From Dechloromonas hankyongensis (lineage in GTDB: Bacteria; Pseudomonadota; Gammaproteobacteria; Burkholderiales; Rhodocyclaceae), in contig NZ_JAKLTN010000002.1 of assembly GCF_022012295.1 (NCBI RefSeq), forward strand, positions 434,001 through 498,000: a stretch of DNA of 64,000 nt, read 5' to 3'. The notes beneath the pieces were generated by a model. That model did not search any database, was not told the origin of the DNA, and saw only the letters and a program-made list of their open reading frames with translations. Of the stretch, positions 54,323-64,000 are shown one piece after another; position 1 is the stretch's first letter; each line of letters begins with the position of its first letter. The position numbers and the translations under genes were made by a program.

Positions 54323-55831
54323 TCACTCGGCTCTGGCCCAATGCCGGCTGCGCTCGACGGCGCGTCGCCAGTCGGCAAACGAGGCCGCACGCCGGGCCTC
54401 CGGCATGGCCGGTTCGAAGCGCCGCTCGGCCTGCCACAGCGCGCCCAGCTCGGCCTCATCCTGCCAGAAACCGACGGCCAGCCCGGCCAGGTAGGCGGCG
54501 CCGAGTGCCGTGGTTTCGGTGACCTGCGGGCGGACCACCGGTACACCGAGCAGGTCGGCCTGGAACTGCATCAGCAAGTCGTTTTTCGCGGCGCCGCCAT
54601 CGACCCGCAACTGGCTGATCGGCTGCCCGGCATCGCCGGCCATCGCCTGCAAGACCTCGGCGCTCTGGAAGGCGATCGCTTCCAGCGCGGCGCGGGCGAG
54701 GTGGGCGCGCGTTGTGCCGCGGCTCATGCCGAAAATGGCGCCGCGGGCGTAGGGGTCCCAGTAGGGGGCGCCGAGACCGGTGTGGGCCGGTACCAGATAG
54801 ACGCCACCGTTGTCGGGCACGCTGGCGGCCAGTCCTTCTATTTCATTGGCGCTGGCGATCAACCCGAGGCCGTCGCGCAGCCACTGCACGGTGGCGCCGC
54901 CCATGAAGACGCTGCCTTCGAGCAGGTAGGTGGTACGGCCACCCCGCTGCCAGCCGACCGTGGTCAGCAACTGGTGGTGCGACGCCATCGGCTGTTCGCC
55001 GGTATTCATCAGCAGGAAGCAGCCGGTGCCGTAGGTGTTCTTGGCCATGCCGTGCTCCAGGCAGGCATTGCCGAAGGTGGCGGCCTGCTGGTCGCCGGCT
55101 ATTCCGGTCAGCGGAATTTCGGCACCCAACCATTCGGCGGCCAGCACGGAAATCGGGCCGCTGCTGTCGACGATGCGCGGCAACAGCGCGGCCGGGATGT
55201 CGAGCACGGCGAGCAGTTCGTCGTCCCAGCATCGGCGATGGATGTCGAAGAGCAGGGTGCGCGAGGCGTTGGAAGGGTCGGTGACATGATCGCGGCCACC
55301 GGACAACTGCCAGGCCAGCCAGGTGTCGATGGTGCCGAAGGCCAGTTCGCCGCGTTCGGCCCGGGCGCGGACGCCGGGGATATGGTCGAGCAGCCACTTG
55401 AGCTTGGTGCCGGAAAAGTAGGCATCGAGGACGAGGCCGGTGCGCTGGCGGAAGCGTTCGGCCTGCCCGGCGGCGCGCAGATCGTCGCACAGGCCGGCGG
55501 TGCGCCTGTCCTGCCAGACGATGGCGCGATGCACCGGTTGGCCGCTGGCGCGATCCCACAAGACGGTCGTTTCCCGCTGGTTGGTAATACCGACCGCCGC
55601 GATCTGCGCCGCCGCAACCCCCTTGTCGCGCAGCGCGGCGCGGGCGACAGCCAACTGGGCCTGCCAGATTTCCAGGGCATCGTGCTCGACCCAGCCCGGC
55701 TGGGGATAGTGCTGGGTGATTTCCTGCTGGGCGATGCCGCGGATATTGCCCTGCCGGTCGAACAGAATGGCGCGGGCGCTGGTCGTGCCCTGGTCGAGGG
55801 CGAGGACGAACTGCTCTGGGCTGGCGGTCAT
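54323..55831 (-). CDS. glpK: Glycerol kinase
   Basis: 502-aa FGGY kinase: [16 protein letters not shown] phosphate loop, [18 protein letters not shown]..., and [11 protein letters not shown] signature. Phosphorylates glycerol to glycerol-3-phosphate for GlpD, encoded immediately downstream. Full length; no anomalies. Confidence 0.97.
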   Translation of the reverse strand: MTASPEQFVLALDQGTTSARAILFDRQGNIRGIAQQEITQHYPQPGWVEHDALEIWQAQLAVARAALRDKGVAAAQIAAVGITNQRETTVLWDRASGQPVHRAIVWQDRRTAGLCDDLRAAGQAERFRQRTGLVLDAYFSGTKLKWLLDHIPGVRARAERGELAFGTIDTWLAWQLSGGRDHVTDPSNASRTLLFDIHRRCWDDELLAVLDIPAALLPRIVDSSGPISVLAAEWLGAEIPLTGIAGDQQAATFGNACLEHGMAKNTYGTGCFLLMNTGEQPMASHHQLLTTVGWQRGGRTTYLLEGSVFMGGATVQWLRDGLGLIASANEIEGLAASVPDNGGVYLVPAHTGLGAPYWDPYARGAIFGMSRGTTRAHLARAALEAIAFQSAEVLQAMAGDAGQPISQLRVDGGAAKNDLLMQFQADLLGVPVVRPQVTETTALGAAYLAGLAVGFWQDEAELGALWQAERRFEPAMPEARRAASFADWRRAVERSRHWARAE

Positions 55832-56069
55832 GGCGAACTCCGGCAGGCGGTGTGGCTGCAGTATAGCCGGCTGCTCGTAGCAATGCTGTTTGGGCGGCGA
55901 CGAAAATGCCAGTACCGCCGCGTTCGGTCTCTGCTTGATGCGCTTTTTTGGAATAAATGGCCGGAATCGCGAGCGTCAGCGTCTTTTTGCGGGCGGAAAG
56001 GAATTAATCGACATTTCGTTTGCGTTAGTGCGAGCTCCGGGCAATCTATTACCTTAGTATTAGGTCGCG

Positions 56070-57509
56070 ATGAAAAATATATCAGTCCCCGTTCCGGCCC
56101 ATCTCAACCCCTTCTTCCTGTCGACATTGACCGCCAGCCGGGGAGAGCGGCGCCTGGCCTTTGGCGCAATGCTGCTGTCGCTGCTTGCCTTCGTCGTCAT
56201 GGCGCCGTTTGCCAAGGAGCAGCTGCCAGCGATATCGGCCTTCATTCCGATCTATCAATCGGCCTTGGTGGTCATCGATCTGATCACGGTCATCCTGTTG
56301 CTCAACCAGTACATTTCGTTCAATTCGCGCGCGCTGTTCGTGCTCGGCTGCGGCTACCTGTTCAGCGCGTCGATGACGGTGGTCCATACCCTGACCTTCC
56401 CCGGGCTCTTTGCGCCGGGCGGCCTGCTCGGCGCCGGGCCGCAGAGCACGGCCTGGTTGTACATGCTGTGGCATGGCGGATTTCCGCTTTTCATCATCGG
56501 CTATGCGCTGATCAAGCGGCTGGACGGCGACATGTCCTCGCTCCAGACTAACGGCCGGCAGGGTAGAGCCCTGGTCCTTGCCTGTTTCTGCGTGTTGAGC
56601 GTTGTTACCGGCCTGGCGTTGCTTGCCACAGCCGGACAGGATCTGTTGCCGACCATCATGCAGGGGAACCGCTACACGCCGTCGATGATTTTCGTCATTT
56701 CCACCGTCTGGCTGTTCGGGCTTGGGGCGCTGCTCGCGTTGTGGCTGAGCAGGCCGCATTCGGTGCTCGACCTGTGGCTGATGGTGGTGATGACCGCCTG
56801 GCTGATCGACGTGGCGCTTTCCGCCATGCTCAATCAGGGGCGTTTCGATCTGGGTTTCTACGCCGGCCGGATCTACGGGCTGCTGGCCGCCAGTTTCGTG
56901 CTCCTGGTGCTGCTCGCCGAAAGCGGCATGCTGTACAAGCAACTGGTGCAGCTGACCGCGACGCTGCAACGGCTGACCACGCAGGATGCGCTGACCGGCA
57001 TTGCCAACCGGCGCGCCTTCGATGGCGGCCTCGATGCCGAATGGCGGCGCGCCCAGCGTAGCGGCCTGCCCTTGTCGTTGATGATGATCGACGTCGATTT
57101 CTTCAAGGGTTACAACGACCGCTACGGCCATATTGCGGGCGACAAGTGCCTGCAGGCGGTGGCCGGTGCGCTGCGCCTGGGAATGCCGAGGGCCACCGAT
57201 CTGGTCGCCCGGTATGGCGGCGAGGAGTTCGTGGTGCTGCTGGCACAGACCGAAGCGACAATGGCGGCCGGACTCGCCGAGCGCCTGCGGCAGGCGATCG
57301 AGGCGTTGGCCTTGCCGTCCGCCGCATCGCCATTCGGCTTCGTATCGGTCAGTATCGGCGTGGCCGGGGTCCATTTGAAGCACGCCGGCGAAGCGCGCGA
57401 TTCCGGCGCCGAGGAGGGCGGCCCGGCACGGTTGGTCGAAGCGGCGGACCGCCAGCTCTACGCCGCCAAGGAAGCCGGACGCAACCGGGTCGAATACACC
57501 CGGCCCTGA
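56070..57509 (+). CDS. MASE4-type membrane diguanylate cyclase
   Basis: 479 aa. Eight hydrophobic segments in the N-terminal half (about 30-290, MASE4-like: SALVVIDLITVILLLNQY, FLxFGYLFSA-type) followed by a GGDEF domain: LTGIANRRAFD, DVDFFKGYNDRYGHIAGD, active GGEEF, and an RxxD inhibitory site (RATD) five residues ahead of GGEEF. Synthesises c-di-GMP with product feedback. Alone, in its own transcription unit. Confidence 0.9.
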   Translation: MKNISVPVPAHLNPFFLSTLTASRGERRLAFGAMLLSLLAFVVMAPFAKEQLPAISAFIPIYQSALVVIDLITVILLLNQYISFNSRALFVLGCGYLFSASMTVVHTLTFPGLFAPGGLLGAGPQSTAWLYMLWHGGFPLFIIGYALIKRLDGDMSSLQTNGRQGRALVLACFCVLSVVTGLALLATAGQDLLPTIMQGNRYTPSMIFVISTVWLFGLGALLALWLSRPHSVLDLWLMVVMTAWLIDVALSAMLNQGRFDLGFYAGRIYGLLAASFVLLVLLAESGMLYKQLVQLTATLQRLTTQDALTGIANRRAFDGGLDAEWRRAQRSGLPLSLMMIDVDFFKGYNDRYGHIAGDKCLQAVAGALRLGMPRATDLVARYGGEEFVVLLAQTEATMAAGLAERLRQAIEALALPSAASPFGFVSVSIGVAGVHLKHAGEARDSGAEEGGPARLVEAADRQLYAAKEAGRNRVEYTRP

Positions 57510-57587
57510 CCGGGTAGACATAAGCCGGGGGGAGAGTTGCCTGGAAGCGCGGGCACGTCCGGACGGCAGGCATCCCCCAGGGGCGCT

Positions 57588-59027
57588 TCAGCTCTGCAGA
57601 ACTTTGCAGATCTGCCCGAGGCGCTTCAGGGCGGCGTCGATTTCCGCGGAATACGGCGCACCGCAGTTGAGCCGGATGAAGCCTTCGAAACGATTGGAGT
57701 TCGAGAACATCAGCCCGGGCGCGATGAAAATCCCTTCGGCCAGTGCCGCATCGAACAGCGTTCGCGATGACAGGCCATGCGGCAACTCGATCCACAGCGC
57801 CAGGCCGCCGTCGGGTTCGGTCAGCCGGGTGCCGTCGGGGAAATAGGTGGCAATGGCTTCGGCGGTCTGGGCGCGCTGGGTTTTCAGGCAGGCGCGCAGC
57901 CGCCGCAGATGGCGGTCGTAGGCGCTGGAGGCCATGAAGTCGGCGGCGGCAAGTTGGGCGAGTTCTTCGTTGTTGCGGCTATGGACATACTTCAGCATCT
58001 CGATGCGCGATTGCCAGCGGCCGCCGGTCAGCCAGCCCAGCCGCAAGCCGGGGGCCAGCGTTTTGTGCAGCGAGGCGCAATGGATGACATTGCCGCCGCG
58101 ATCCCAGGCTTTCAGCGCCTTGAGCGGGGTGCCGTCGTTGCTCAAGGCGCTGTACGAGTCGTCCTCGATCAGGGCGATGTCATGCAGTGCGCAGAGTGCC
58201 ACCAGGCGGGCCTTGTGGCTGTCGGGCATGATGCTGCCGAGCGGATTTTGCAGGTGCGGGACGACGACCAGGGCCTTGATCTTGTCCGTGGTCTGGATTG
58301 CCAGTTCCAGCGCTTCGATCGAAATGCCGGTTTGCGGGCTGGTCGGAATTTCCAGGGCACGCAGGCCGAGGGTTTCGAGGACCTGCAACAGCCCGAAAAA
58401 GGTCGGCGATTCGACGGCGACGATTTCCCCCGGCTGGGTGGTAGCGCGCAGGGCCAGATTCAGGGCTTCGATGCAACCGTGGGTGACGAGGATGTCCTCC
58501 GGGGTGAGCAGCATGCCATTGGCCATGGCGCGTTTGGCGAGCACGCTGCGGAAAGCCGGGTCGCCGTTGTTGTGGGGCGGGCTGACCAGCAGTTCCGGAT
58601 GGCGGCGCAGCATGCGCGCGGCGGAATTTTTCAACGCTTCGCCAGGATAAAGGGCAGGGGCGCTGCGGGCGCTGGAGAAATTGACCTTGACCGGGCTTTG
58701 CCGGCCGCGGGCGATGAATTCGGAAACCCGCGCGTTGATGCCGACGTACCGGGCCGGGTCCGGCGCCTGGCCGGGAACCGGTTCGGCCAGCGGGCGGACG
58801 GTTTGCCGGCGCGGCTGGCGGACGAAATTGCCCGAACGTGGCCGGGCTTCCAGCCAGCCGTCGCTTTCGAGATGGTGGCAAAGCTGGAGCGCCGTGGACA
58901 GGCTGACCTGGTGCCGGGCCATCAGGCTGCGCATGGACGGAAAGCGGTCTCCGTAGGCCATGGCGCCGGTTTCGATGGCCTCCCGGTAATGGGCGGCCAG
59001 ACGACGGTAAAGAGGAATCTGGTCCAT
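57588..59027 (-). CDS. MocR/GabR-type PLP-dependent regulator
   Basis: 479 aa: N-terminal GntR winged helix (LAAHYREAIETGAMAYGDRF, SLMARHQVSLSTALQL) fused to an aminotransferase-like domain with the PLP Lys in CASLHKTLAPGLRLGW and the substrate loop GNVIH. Controls genes of amino acid or vitamin B6 metabolism; it is divergent from a small unknown gene, its probable target. ACAGATAT repeats lie in the gap. Confidence 0.92.
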   Translation of the reverse strand: MDQIPLYRRLAAHYREAIETGAMAYGDRFPSMRSLMARHQVSLSTALQLCHHLESDGWLEARPRSGNFVRQPRRQTVRPLAEPVPGQAPDPARYVGINARVSEFIARGRQSPVKVNFSSARSAPALYPGEALKNSAARMLRRHPELLVSPPHNNGDPAFRSVLAKRAMANGMLLTPEDILVTHGCIEALNLALRATTQPGEIVAVESPTFFGLLQVLETLGLRALEIPTSPQTGISIEALELAIQTTDKIKALVVVPHLQNPLGSIMPDSHKARLVALCALHDIALIEDDSYSALSNDGTPLKALKAWDRGGNVIHCASLHKTLAPGLRLGWLTGGRWQSRIEMLKYVHSRNNEELAQLAAADFMASSAYDRHLRRLRACLKTQRAQTAEAIATYFPDGTRLTEPDGGLALWIELPHGLSSRTLFDAALAEGIFIAPGLMFSNSNRFEGFIRLNCGAPYSAEIDAALKRLGQICKVLQS

Positions 59028-59058
59028 GGCTCATGTTCTCCCGTTCGTCGTATTTCGC

Positions 59059-59097
59059 ACAGATATAGATTCCCGAAAAACGAACCATAACAGATAT
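59059..59097. promoter_or_regulatory. Direct repeats in the MocR gap, candidate operator
   Basis: ACAGATAT at 59059-59066 and 59090-59097, 31 bases start to start (close to three helical turns), 32 bases upstream of the MocR start. MocR proteins such as GabR bind paired direct repeats at about such spacing. Confidence 0.4.
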
Positions 59098-59214
59098 CAA
59101 AATGGCCAACTGCTGCGGTGCAGATCGATCGTTTCTGTGGCTGTTTCGTGGGGTTGCCGCTCGATACGATTTCCCTGCCTCCCGACGCTCGGGAATGATT
59201 GAGGAGAAAGCGAC

Positions 59215-59553
59215 ATGGAAGATCGGCGGACGATGAGCCTTGCCTTGGGTGCCGGGCAAAGCCAGCAAATATTGATCGAGGCGGGAAGCACTGTGCTGGT
59301 TGTTGCCGGACGGGTGGTACTGCGCAGCACGCTGGGTTGGCTGGCGGAAAACGTGGTGGCTGGTGAGCAGGTGTGCGAAACGGAACAGGCCTGGGTCGCG
59401 GAAACGACGGGGTGGATTGAGATTGCGGCCCAGTGCTCGACCAGGCTCGTAGTCATTCCCTCCGACGCCGTCTCCTTGTGGTCGCGGGTCGGGCGCTGCC
59501 TGGAGGCGATCTTCGGCGCCGGCGGCGGGCCTTCGCTGCGCAAGGAGCCGTGA
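59215..59553 (+). CDS. Small uncharacterised protein (112 aa)
   Basis: Beta-rich protein with Val/Ala strands (STVLVVAGRVVLRS, WVAETTGWIEIAA, TRLVVIPSDAV), possibly a small cupin-like or DUF2917-type barrel. Good ribosome site GAGGAGAAAG. Divergent from the MocR regulator, so it is probably regulated by it. Function unknown. Confidence 0.6.
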   Translation: MEDRRTMSLALGAGQSQQILIEAGSTVLVVAGRVVLRSTLGWLAENVVAGEQVCETEQAWVAETTGWIEIAAQCSTRLVVIPSDAVSLWSRVGRCLEAIFGAGGGPSLRKEP

Positions 59554-59572
59554 GTAGCCGGCTGCTGCCGAC

Positions 59573-59601
59573 CGACGGCCTGACCCCAGCTCAGGTATAA
59601 T
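59573..59601 (+). promoter_or_regulatory. Candidate purL promoter
   Basis: Consensus -10 TATAAT at 59596-59601 preceded by GG; the -35 position is poor. Start codon 36 bases downstream. Confidence 0.45.
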
Positions 59602-59636
59602 GCCGGCCTCTCCGCCTAACCCCGAAATCACACCCC

Positions 59637-62600
59637 ATGGCCGACATTCTTTGCCTCAAGGGCGACGCCGCCTTTTCCGCCTTCCGCCTGCAACGCCTGC
59701 TCGCCCGCCTGACCGCGGCAGTCTCCGACATCGAATCGGTGACCGCTGATTACTGGCATGTCGTTGCGCAGAAGCGCGCGCTGACCGCCGACGAGCGCGC
59801 CAAGCTGGCCAAGCTGCTGGAGGAAGTGCCGGCCGGCGCCGACCTGGGCGAACTGTTCCTTGTCGCACCGCGCATCGGCACCATTTCGCCGTGGTCGTCG
59901 AAGGCCACCGACATCGCTTTCAACTGCGACCTGGAACCGGCCATCGAGCGCATCGAGCGCGTCGTTGCCTTCCATGTCGTGCTGAAGGGCGGCCGGGTGC
60001 TGAGCGCCGACGAGAAGAAGACTGTCGCCGGCCTGCTGCATGACCGCATGACGGAATCCGTGCTGCCTGGCTTCGAAGCAGCCGGCGAACTGTTCCGCCA
60101 TTTCGCGCCGAAGCCGCTGTCCACCGTCGATGTGCTGGCCGGCGGCCGTGCCGCACTGGCCGAGGCCAATGGTGCGCTGGGCTTGGCGCTGTCGGAAGAC
60201 GAAATCGACTACCTGCTCGACATCTTCACCAAGGCCGGCCGCAACCCGACCGACGTCGAACTGATGATGTTCGCGCAGGCCAATTCCGAACACTGCCGCC
60301 ACAAGATCTTCAACGCTTCATGGGTGATCGACGGCCAAGCCAAGGACAAGACGTTGTTCGGCATGATCCGCGAAACCCATGCCGCGAACCCGCAAGGCAC
60401 GGTGATGGCCTACGCCGACAACGCGTCGATCATCGAAGGCGCCACCATCCAGCGTTTCTACCCGGATGCCGACCGCGGCTACAGCTACAAGGAAGAGCTG
60501 ACCCACATCCTGACCAAGGTCGAGACGCACAACCACCCGACCGCGATTTCCCCGTTCCCCGGAGCCTCCACCGGCTCGGGCGGCGAAATCCGCGACGAAG
60601 GCGCTACCGGCAAGGGCTCCAAGCCGAAGGCCGGCCTGTGCGGCTTCTCGGTCTCCAACCTGAATCTGCCGGATGCTCCGCAGCCGTGGGAAAAGGCCTA
60701 TGGCCGCCCGTCACGCATCGCTTCGGCGCTCGACATCATGCTTGAAGGCCCGATCGGCGCCGCCGCCTTCAACAACGAATTTGGCCGTCCCAACCTGACC
60801 GGCTATTTCCGCACCTACGAGCAGGATGTGGCTGGCACCGTGCGCGGCTACCACAAGCCGATCATGATCGCCGGCGGCCTGGGCAGCATCCAGGCGCAGC
60901 AGTCGTTCAAGGAAGAAACCTTCCCGGTCGGCACGAAGTTCGTCCAGTTGGGCGGCCCGGGCATGCTGATCGGCCTCGGCGGTGGTGCTGCCTCGTCGAT
61001 GACGGCTGGTGTCAATGCCGAAGACCTCGATTTCGCTTCCGTGCAGCGCGGCAATCCGGAAATCCAGCGCCGTGCGCAGGAGGTCATCGACCGCTGCTGG
61101 CAGATGGGCGCCGACAACCCGATTCTTTCCGTGCATGACGTCGGCGCCGGCGGCGTCTCCAACGCCCTGCCGGAACTGGCCCACTCGGGCGGCGTCGGCG
61201 CTGTGTTCGACCTACGCAAGGTGCCGACCGAGGAGCCGGGCATGTCGCCGGCCGAAATCTGGTCTAACGAATCGCAGGAACGCTACGTGCTGGCCATTCC
61301 GGCCGACCGCATCGCCGAATTTCAGGCCATGTGCGAGCGTGAGCGCTGCCCCTTCGCCGTGGTCGGCGAAGCGACTGGCGACGGCCACCTGACCGTCACC
61401 GACGCCCATTTCGGCGTCAATCCGGTCGACATGGAAATGGAAGCGCTGCTCGGCAAGCCGCCGCGCATGACCCGCGACGTGACGCACCAGCCGGAAACCT
61501 TCGTTTCCTTCGACGCCACGGCCATCGAACTGAAGGATGCCGCCTACCGCCTGATGCGTCTGCCGACCATCGCCGACAAGACCTTCCTGATTTCCATCGG
61601 CGACCGTTCGGTCGGCGGCATGACTGCCCGCGACCAGATGGTCGGCCCGTGGCAGGTGCCAGTGGCCGACGTCGCGGTGACCACCATGGGCTACCAGGGC
61701 TACCTCGGCGAAGCCTTCGCCATGGGCGAGCGCACCCCGCTTGCCGTGTTCGACGCGCCGGCCTCCGGCCGCATGGCCATCGGCGAAGCGCTGACCAATC
61801 TGGCCGCCGCCGATGTCGGTGAGCTGGGTAAGGTCAAGCTGTCGGCCAACTGGATGGCCCCGTGTGGCGTACCGGGCGAGGATGCCCGCCTGTTCGACAC
61901 CGTCGAAGCGGTTTCCGACCTGTGCAAGGCGATTGGCGTGTCGATCCCGGTCGGCAAGGATTCGCTGTCGATGCGTACCGCCTGGGAAGAGCAGGGCGAG
62001 AAGAAGCAGGTGGTGTCGCCGCTGTCGCTGATCGTCACTTCCTTTGCCGCCGTCGACGACGTGCGCAAGACCAAGACCCCGCAATTGGCCATCGACCAGG
62101 GCGAAACCGAGCTGCTGCTGCTCGACCTCGGCCAGAACCGCCTGGGCGGCTCGGCGTTGGCCCAGGTCTATAACGCCACCGGCAGCGATGCGCCGGACGT
62201 CGACGATCCGGCCAAGCTGAAGGGCCTGTTCGATGCCGTGCAGAAGCTCAACCGCGAAGGCATGCTGCTCGCTTACCACGACCGCTCGGACGGCGGCCTG
62301 TTCGTCGCCGCATGCGAAATGGCCTTCGCCAGCCGTCGCGGCGTGTCGCTCGACCTCGACGGCCTGTGCTTCGATGGCGCCGCGCTCGATGTCGACGGTG
62401 CCGAGAAGCGCCCGGACCTGCTGGCCGGCCGCGATTTCGAGCACATCGTTCGCGCCCTGTTCAATGAGGAACTCGGCGCACTGATCCAGATCCGCCGTGC
62501 CGACCGCGAAAAGGTCACGCCCATTCTGCGTGCCTGCGGCGTGCCTTACCACTTCGTCGGTACGCTCAACGAGTGGGACGAAATCCGCGTCACCCGCAAC

Positions 62601-63569
62601 GCCAAGCGCGTCCTACGCGAAAAGCGTGTCGATCTGCAGCGCGCCTGGTCGGAAACCAGCTACCAGATGCAAGCCATGCGCGACAACCCGAGCTGCGCGC
62701 AGCAGGAATTCGATCGCATCCTCGACGTCGCCGATCCGGGCCTGACGCCGAAGCTGACTTTCGATCCGCAGGAAGATTTCACCAAGGTCTATGCCCAGGT
62801 CAGTGGCCGTCCGCGCGTCGCCATCCTGCGCGAGCAGGGCGTCAACAGCCATTACGAAATGGCCGCCGCTTTCGACAAGGCCGGCTTTGCGTCGGTCGAC
62901 GTCCATATGAGCGATATCCTGGCCGGCCGCGTCAGCCTCAAGGATTTCAAGGGCCTGGTTGCCTGCGGCGGCTTCTCCTACGGCGACGTGCTTGGCGCCG
63001 GCCTCGGCTGGGCGCGGACCATCCTGATGCACGAAGTCTGCCGCGACGAGTTCGCTGCCTTCTTCAACCGCCCCGACACCTTCGCGTTGGGCGTCTGCAA
63101 CGGCTGCCAGATGATGAGCGCGCTGAAGTCCATCATCCCGGGCGCCGAGCATTGGCCGGCATTCCGTCGCAACAAGGTCGAGCAGTTCGAGGCCCGTTTC
63201 GTGATGACCGAAATCCTGGATTCGCCGTCGATCTTCTTCCGCGGCATGGAGGGTTCGCAAGTGCCCATCGTCGTCTCGCACGGCGAAGGCCGGGCGGTGT
63301 TCGACAATGCTGACGATCAGGCCAAGGTGCTGTCGGCCGTGCGCTACGTCGACAACAAGGGCGAGCCGACCGAAGTCTATCCGTACAACCCGAACGGTTC
63401 GCCGGGCGGTCTGACGGCGGTGACCACGGCCGACGGCCGCTTCACGATCATGATGCCGCACCCGGAGCGTGTCTTCCGTACCGTGCAGATGTCCTGGCAC
63501 CCGGAAAACTGGGGCGAGGATTCGCCGTGGATGCGGATGTTCCGCAACGCCCGGCGCTGGGTGGGCTAA
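59637..63569 (+). CDS. purL: Phosphoribosylformylglycinamidine synthase
   Basis: 1310-aa single-chain enzyme of purine synthesis: converts FGAR to FGAM with glutamine and ATP. N-terminal domain, two AIRS-type halves (e.g. [17 protein letters not shown] and GGSALAQVY) and a C-terminal glutaminase with Cys in [10 protein letters not shown] and the His/Glu in PHPERVF. Length is standard for the large proteobacterial form. Followed by a strong terminator. Confidence 0.98.
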   Translation: MADILCLKGDAAFSAFRLQRLLARLTAAVSDIESVTADYWHVVAQKRALTADERAKLAKLLEEVPAGADLGELFLVAPRIGTISPWSSKATDIAFNCDLEPAIERIERVVAFHVVLKGGRVLSADEKKTVAGLLHDRMTESVLPGFEAAGELFRHFAPKPLSTVDVLAGGRAALAEANGALGLALSEDEIDYLLDIFTKAGRNPTDVELMMFAQANSEHCRHKIFNASWVIDGQAKDKTLFGMIRETHAANPQGTVMAYADNASIIEGATIQRFYPDADRGYSYKEELTHILTKVETHNHPTAISPFPGASTGSGGEIRDEGATGKGSKPKAGLCGFSVSNLNLPDAPQPWEKAYGRPSRIASALDIMLEGPIGAAAFNNEFGRPNLTGYFRTYEQDVAGTVRGYHKPIMIAGGLGSIQAQQSFKEETFPVGTKFVQLGGPGMLIGLGGGAASSMTAGVNAEDLDFASVQRGNPEIQRRAQEVIDRCWQMGADNPILSVHDVGAGGVSNALPELAHSGGVGAVFDLRKVPTEEPGMSPAEIWSNESQERYVLAIPADRIAEFQAMCERERCPFAVVGEATGDGHLTVTDAHFGVNPVDMEMEALLGKPPRMTRDVTHQPETFVSFDATAIELKDAAYRLMRLPTIADKTFLISIGDRSVGGMTARDQMVGPWQVPVADVAVTTMGYQGYLGEAFAMGERTPLAVFDAPASGRMAIGEALTNLAAADVGELGKVKLSANWMAPCGVPGEDARLFDTVEAVSDLCKAIGVSIPVGKDSLSMRTAWEEQGEKKQVVSPLSLIVTSFAAVDDVRKTKTPQLAIDQGETELLLLDLGQNRLGGSALAQVYNATGSDAPDVDDPAKLKGLFDAVQKLNREGMLLAYHDRSDGGLFVAACEMAFASRRGVSLDLDGLCFDGAALDVDGAEKRPDLLAGRDFEHIVRALFNEELGALIQIRRADREKVTPILRACGVPYHFVGTLNEWDEIRVTRNAKRVLREKRVDLQRAWSETSYQMQAMRDNPSCAQQEFDRILDVADPGLTPKLTFDPQEDFTKVYAQVSGRPRVAILREQGVNSHYEMAAAFDKAGFASVDVHMSDILAGRVSLKDFKGLVACGGFSYGDVLGAGLGWARTILMHEVCRDEFAAFFNRPDTFALGVCNGCQMMSALKSIIPGAEHWPAFRRNKVEQFEARFVMTEILDSPSIFFRGMEGSQVPIVVSHGEGRAVFDNADDQAKVLSAVRYVDNKGEPTEVYPYNPNGSPGGLTAVTTADGRFTIMMPHPERVFRTVQMSWHPENWGEDSPWMRMFRNARRWVG

Positions 63570-63585
63570 GGCCCTCAGTAAGCCC

Positions 63586-63619
63586 CAACAAAAAAGCAGC
63601 CGAGGCTGCTTTTTTGTTG
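63586..63619. terminator. Rho-independent terminator after purL
   Basis: CAACAAAAAAGCAGC (63586-63600) pairs with GCTGCTTTTTTGTTG (63605-63619); 4-base loop; T-rich on both sides, so it may also serve the convergent CZB gene. Confidence 0.88.
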
Positions 63620-63652
63620 GATATCCGCCACAAAGCGGCGGCAATGGTCGGG

Positions 63653-64000
63653 TTACTTACTATCGCAGACGGCGCGGGCGTCGTCGAGGTGGGCAATCAG
63701 GCGATGCGCGGCTTCGTTGAGGTCGGGCAGGAGCAGGTCGGCCGAATCGCCCAGGCCGTTGTTGCTCAGGTCGATGATTTCGTTGGCCAGGGCATGAAAA
63801 TGCCGGTCGGCAGCGAGTAGGGCGGCGAGGACGCTTTTGTTGCCTTCGGCGACTTCCCGGCTCAGCGCGAGTTCCAGCGTGCAGCAGCGATGTTCGGACA
63901 AGGGCATGTCGGCATAGTCGCCTCCGGCGAAGGCATTCAGGAACTGGCGTCGCCACTGGTTGTGCTGACGGATGGCGTAGTCGATGTCGAGACGCTTCAT
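63653..64000 (-). CDS. CZB (chemoreceptor zinc-binding) domain protein
   Basis: 115 aa if the ATG at the very edge (64000) is the start; it could extend further. CZB-type helices: AIRQHNQWRRQF (first zinc His in HxxW), HRCCTLE (zinc Cys) and ADRHFHALANEI (last His). The usual HxxxH ligand pair reads DRHFH, with Asp where the first His is expected. No kinase or receptor part is visible. Likely a free zinc-sensing module. Confidence 0.7.
   Translation of the reverse strand: MKRLDIDYAIRQHNQWRRQFLNAFAGGDYADMPLSEHRCCTLELALSREVAEGNKSVLAALLAADRHFHALANEIIDLSNNGLGDSADLLLPDLNEAAHRLIAHLDDARAVCDSK

Overview
The window is dense, GC-rich bacterial chromosome with short gaps and many 1-4 nt gene overlaps. 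The gene set points to a Betaproteobacterium, most likely a Rhodocyclales relative (Dechloromonas/Azonexus-like): a caa3-type cytochrome oxidase operon with betaproteobacterial accessory genes (ctaG, a 40-aa small assembly protein, SURF1, a DUF2909 twin-TM protein), a Czc-type metal efflux system, ParE, type-2 ArgC and a long single-chain PurL. The genus is inferred from gene content, not proven. I saw no rRNA, tRNA, CRISPR array, transposase or prophage gene.

Layout. 0-7.5 kb: cytochrome oxidase operon on the minus strand (ctaC-ctaD-small assembly protein-ctaG-ctaE-surf1-membrane protein-ctaB), with a DUF2909 gene on the opposite strand inside it and a divergent SCO copper chaperone. 7.5-16 kb: DUF3597 protein, B12-binding radical SAM protein plus a small partner, two patatin-like proteins, DUF1330, a secreted double PilJ-N protein, argC and a Spy/CpxP-like protein. 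16-21 kb: parE, a nitroreductase, then a 64-aa protein, a DUF808 membrane protein and a coiled-coil/zinc-ribbon membrane protein. 21-24.4 kb: an AT-richer patch holding a divergent membrane-bound FtsH-like AAA protease, a 24-aa membrane peptide and a Gly-rich lipoprotein. 24.4-34 kb: RtcB, an SRPBCC protein, the czcCBA-like RND efflux operon and its divergent two-component system. 34-49 kb: metabolic and repair genes (YjbQ, HNH nuclease, thioesterase plus radical SAM protein, Zn-dehydrogenase, aconitase, HD hydrolase, MFS/AraC pair, MsrB, SEC-C protein, a His-rich periplasmic protein behind a perfect palindrome, a patatin-CreA-cupin operon, an exonuclease-GIY-YIG fusion, NudC). 49-64 kb: TonB-dependent siderophore receptor and a TonB-like protein, glpKD, a MASE4-GGDEF cyclase, a MocR regulator divergent from a small unknown gene, purL and a CZB-domain protein at the window edge.

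How genes work together. The cox cluster supplies oxidase subunits, copper insertion (CtaG, SCO), heme O synthesis (CtaB) and assembly (SURF1); heme A synthase (ctaA) is not among the complete genes seen. CzcCBA-like proteins form a tripartite metal pump probably controlled by the adjacent OmpR/histidine kinase pair. GlpK and GlpD channel glycerol to dihydroxyacetone phosphate. The receptor and TonB-like protein probably serve iron uptake.

Most worth a second look: the FtsH-like protease patch with its tiny membrane ORF; the 13-bp-arm palindrome at 44961-44993, whose core spacing matches IscR/Rrf2-type sites; the DUF808/zinc-ribbon operon; and the candidate MocR operator repeats. Housekeeping calls are secure; functions of hypotheticals and all regulatory sites are inference from sequence reading alone.
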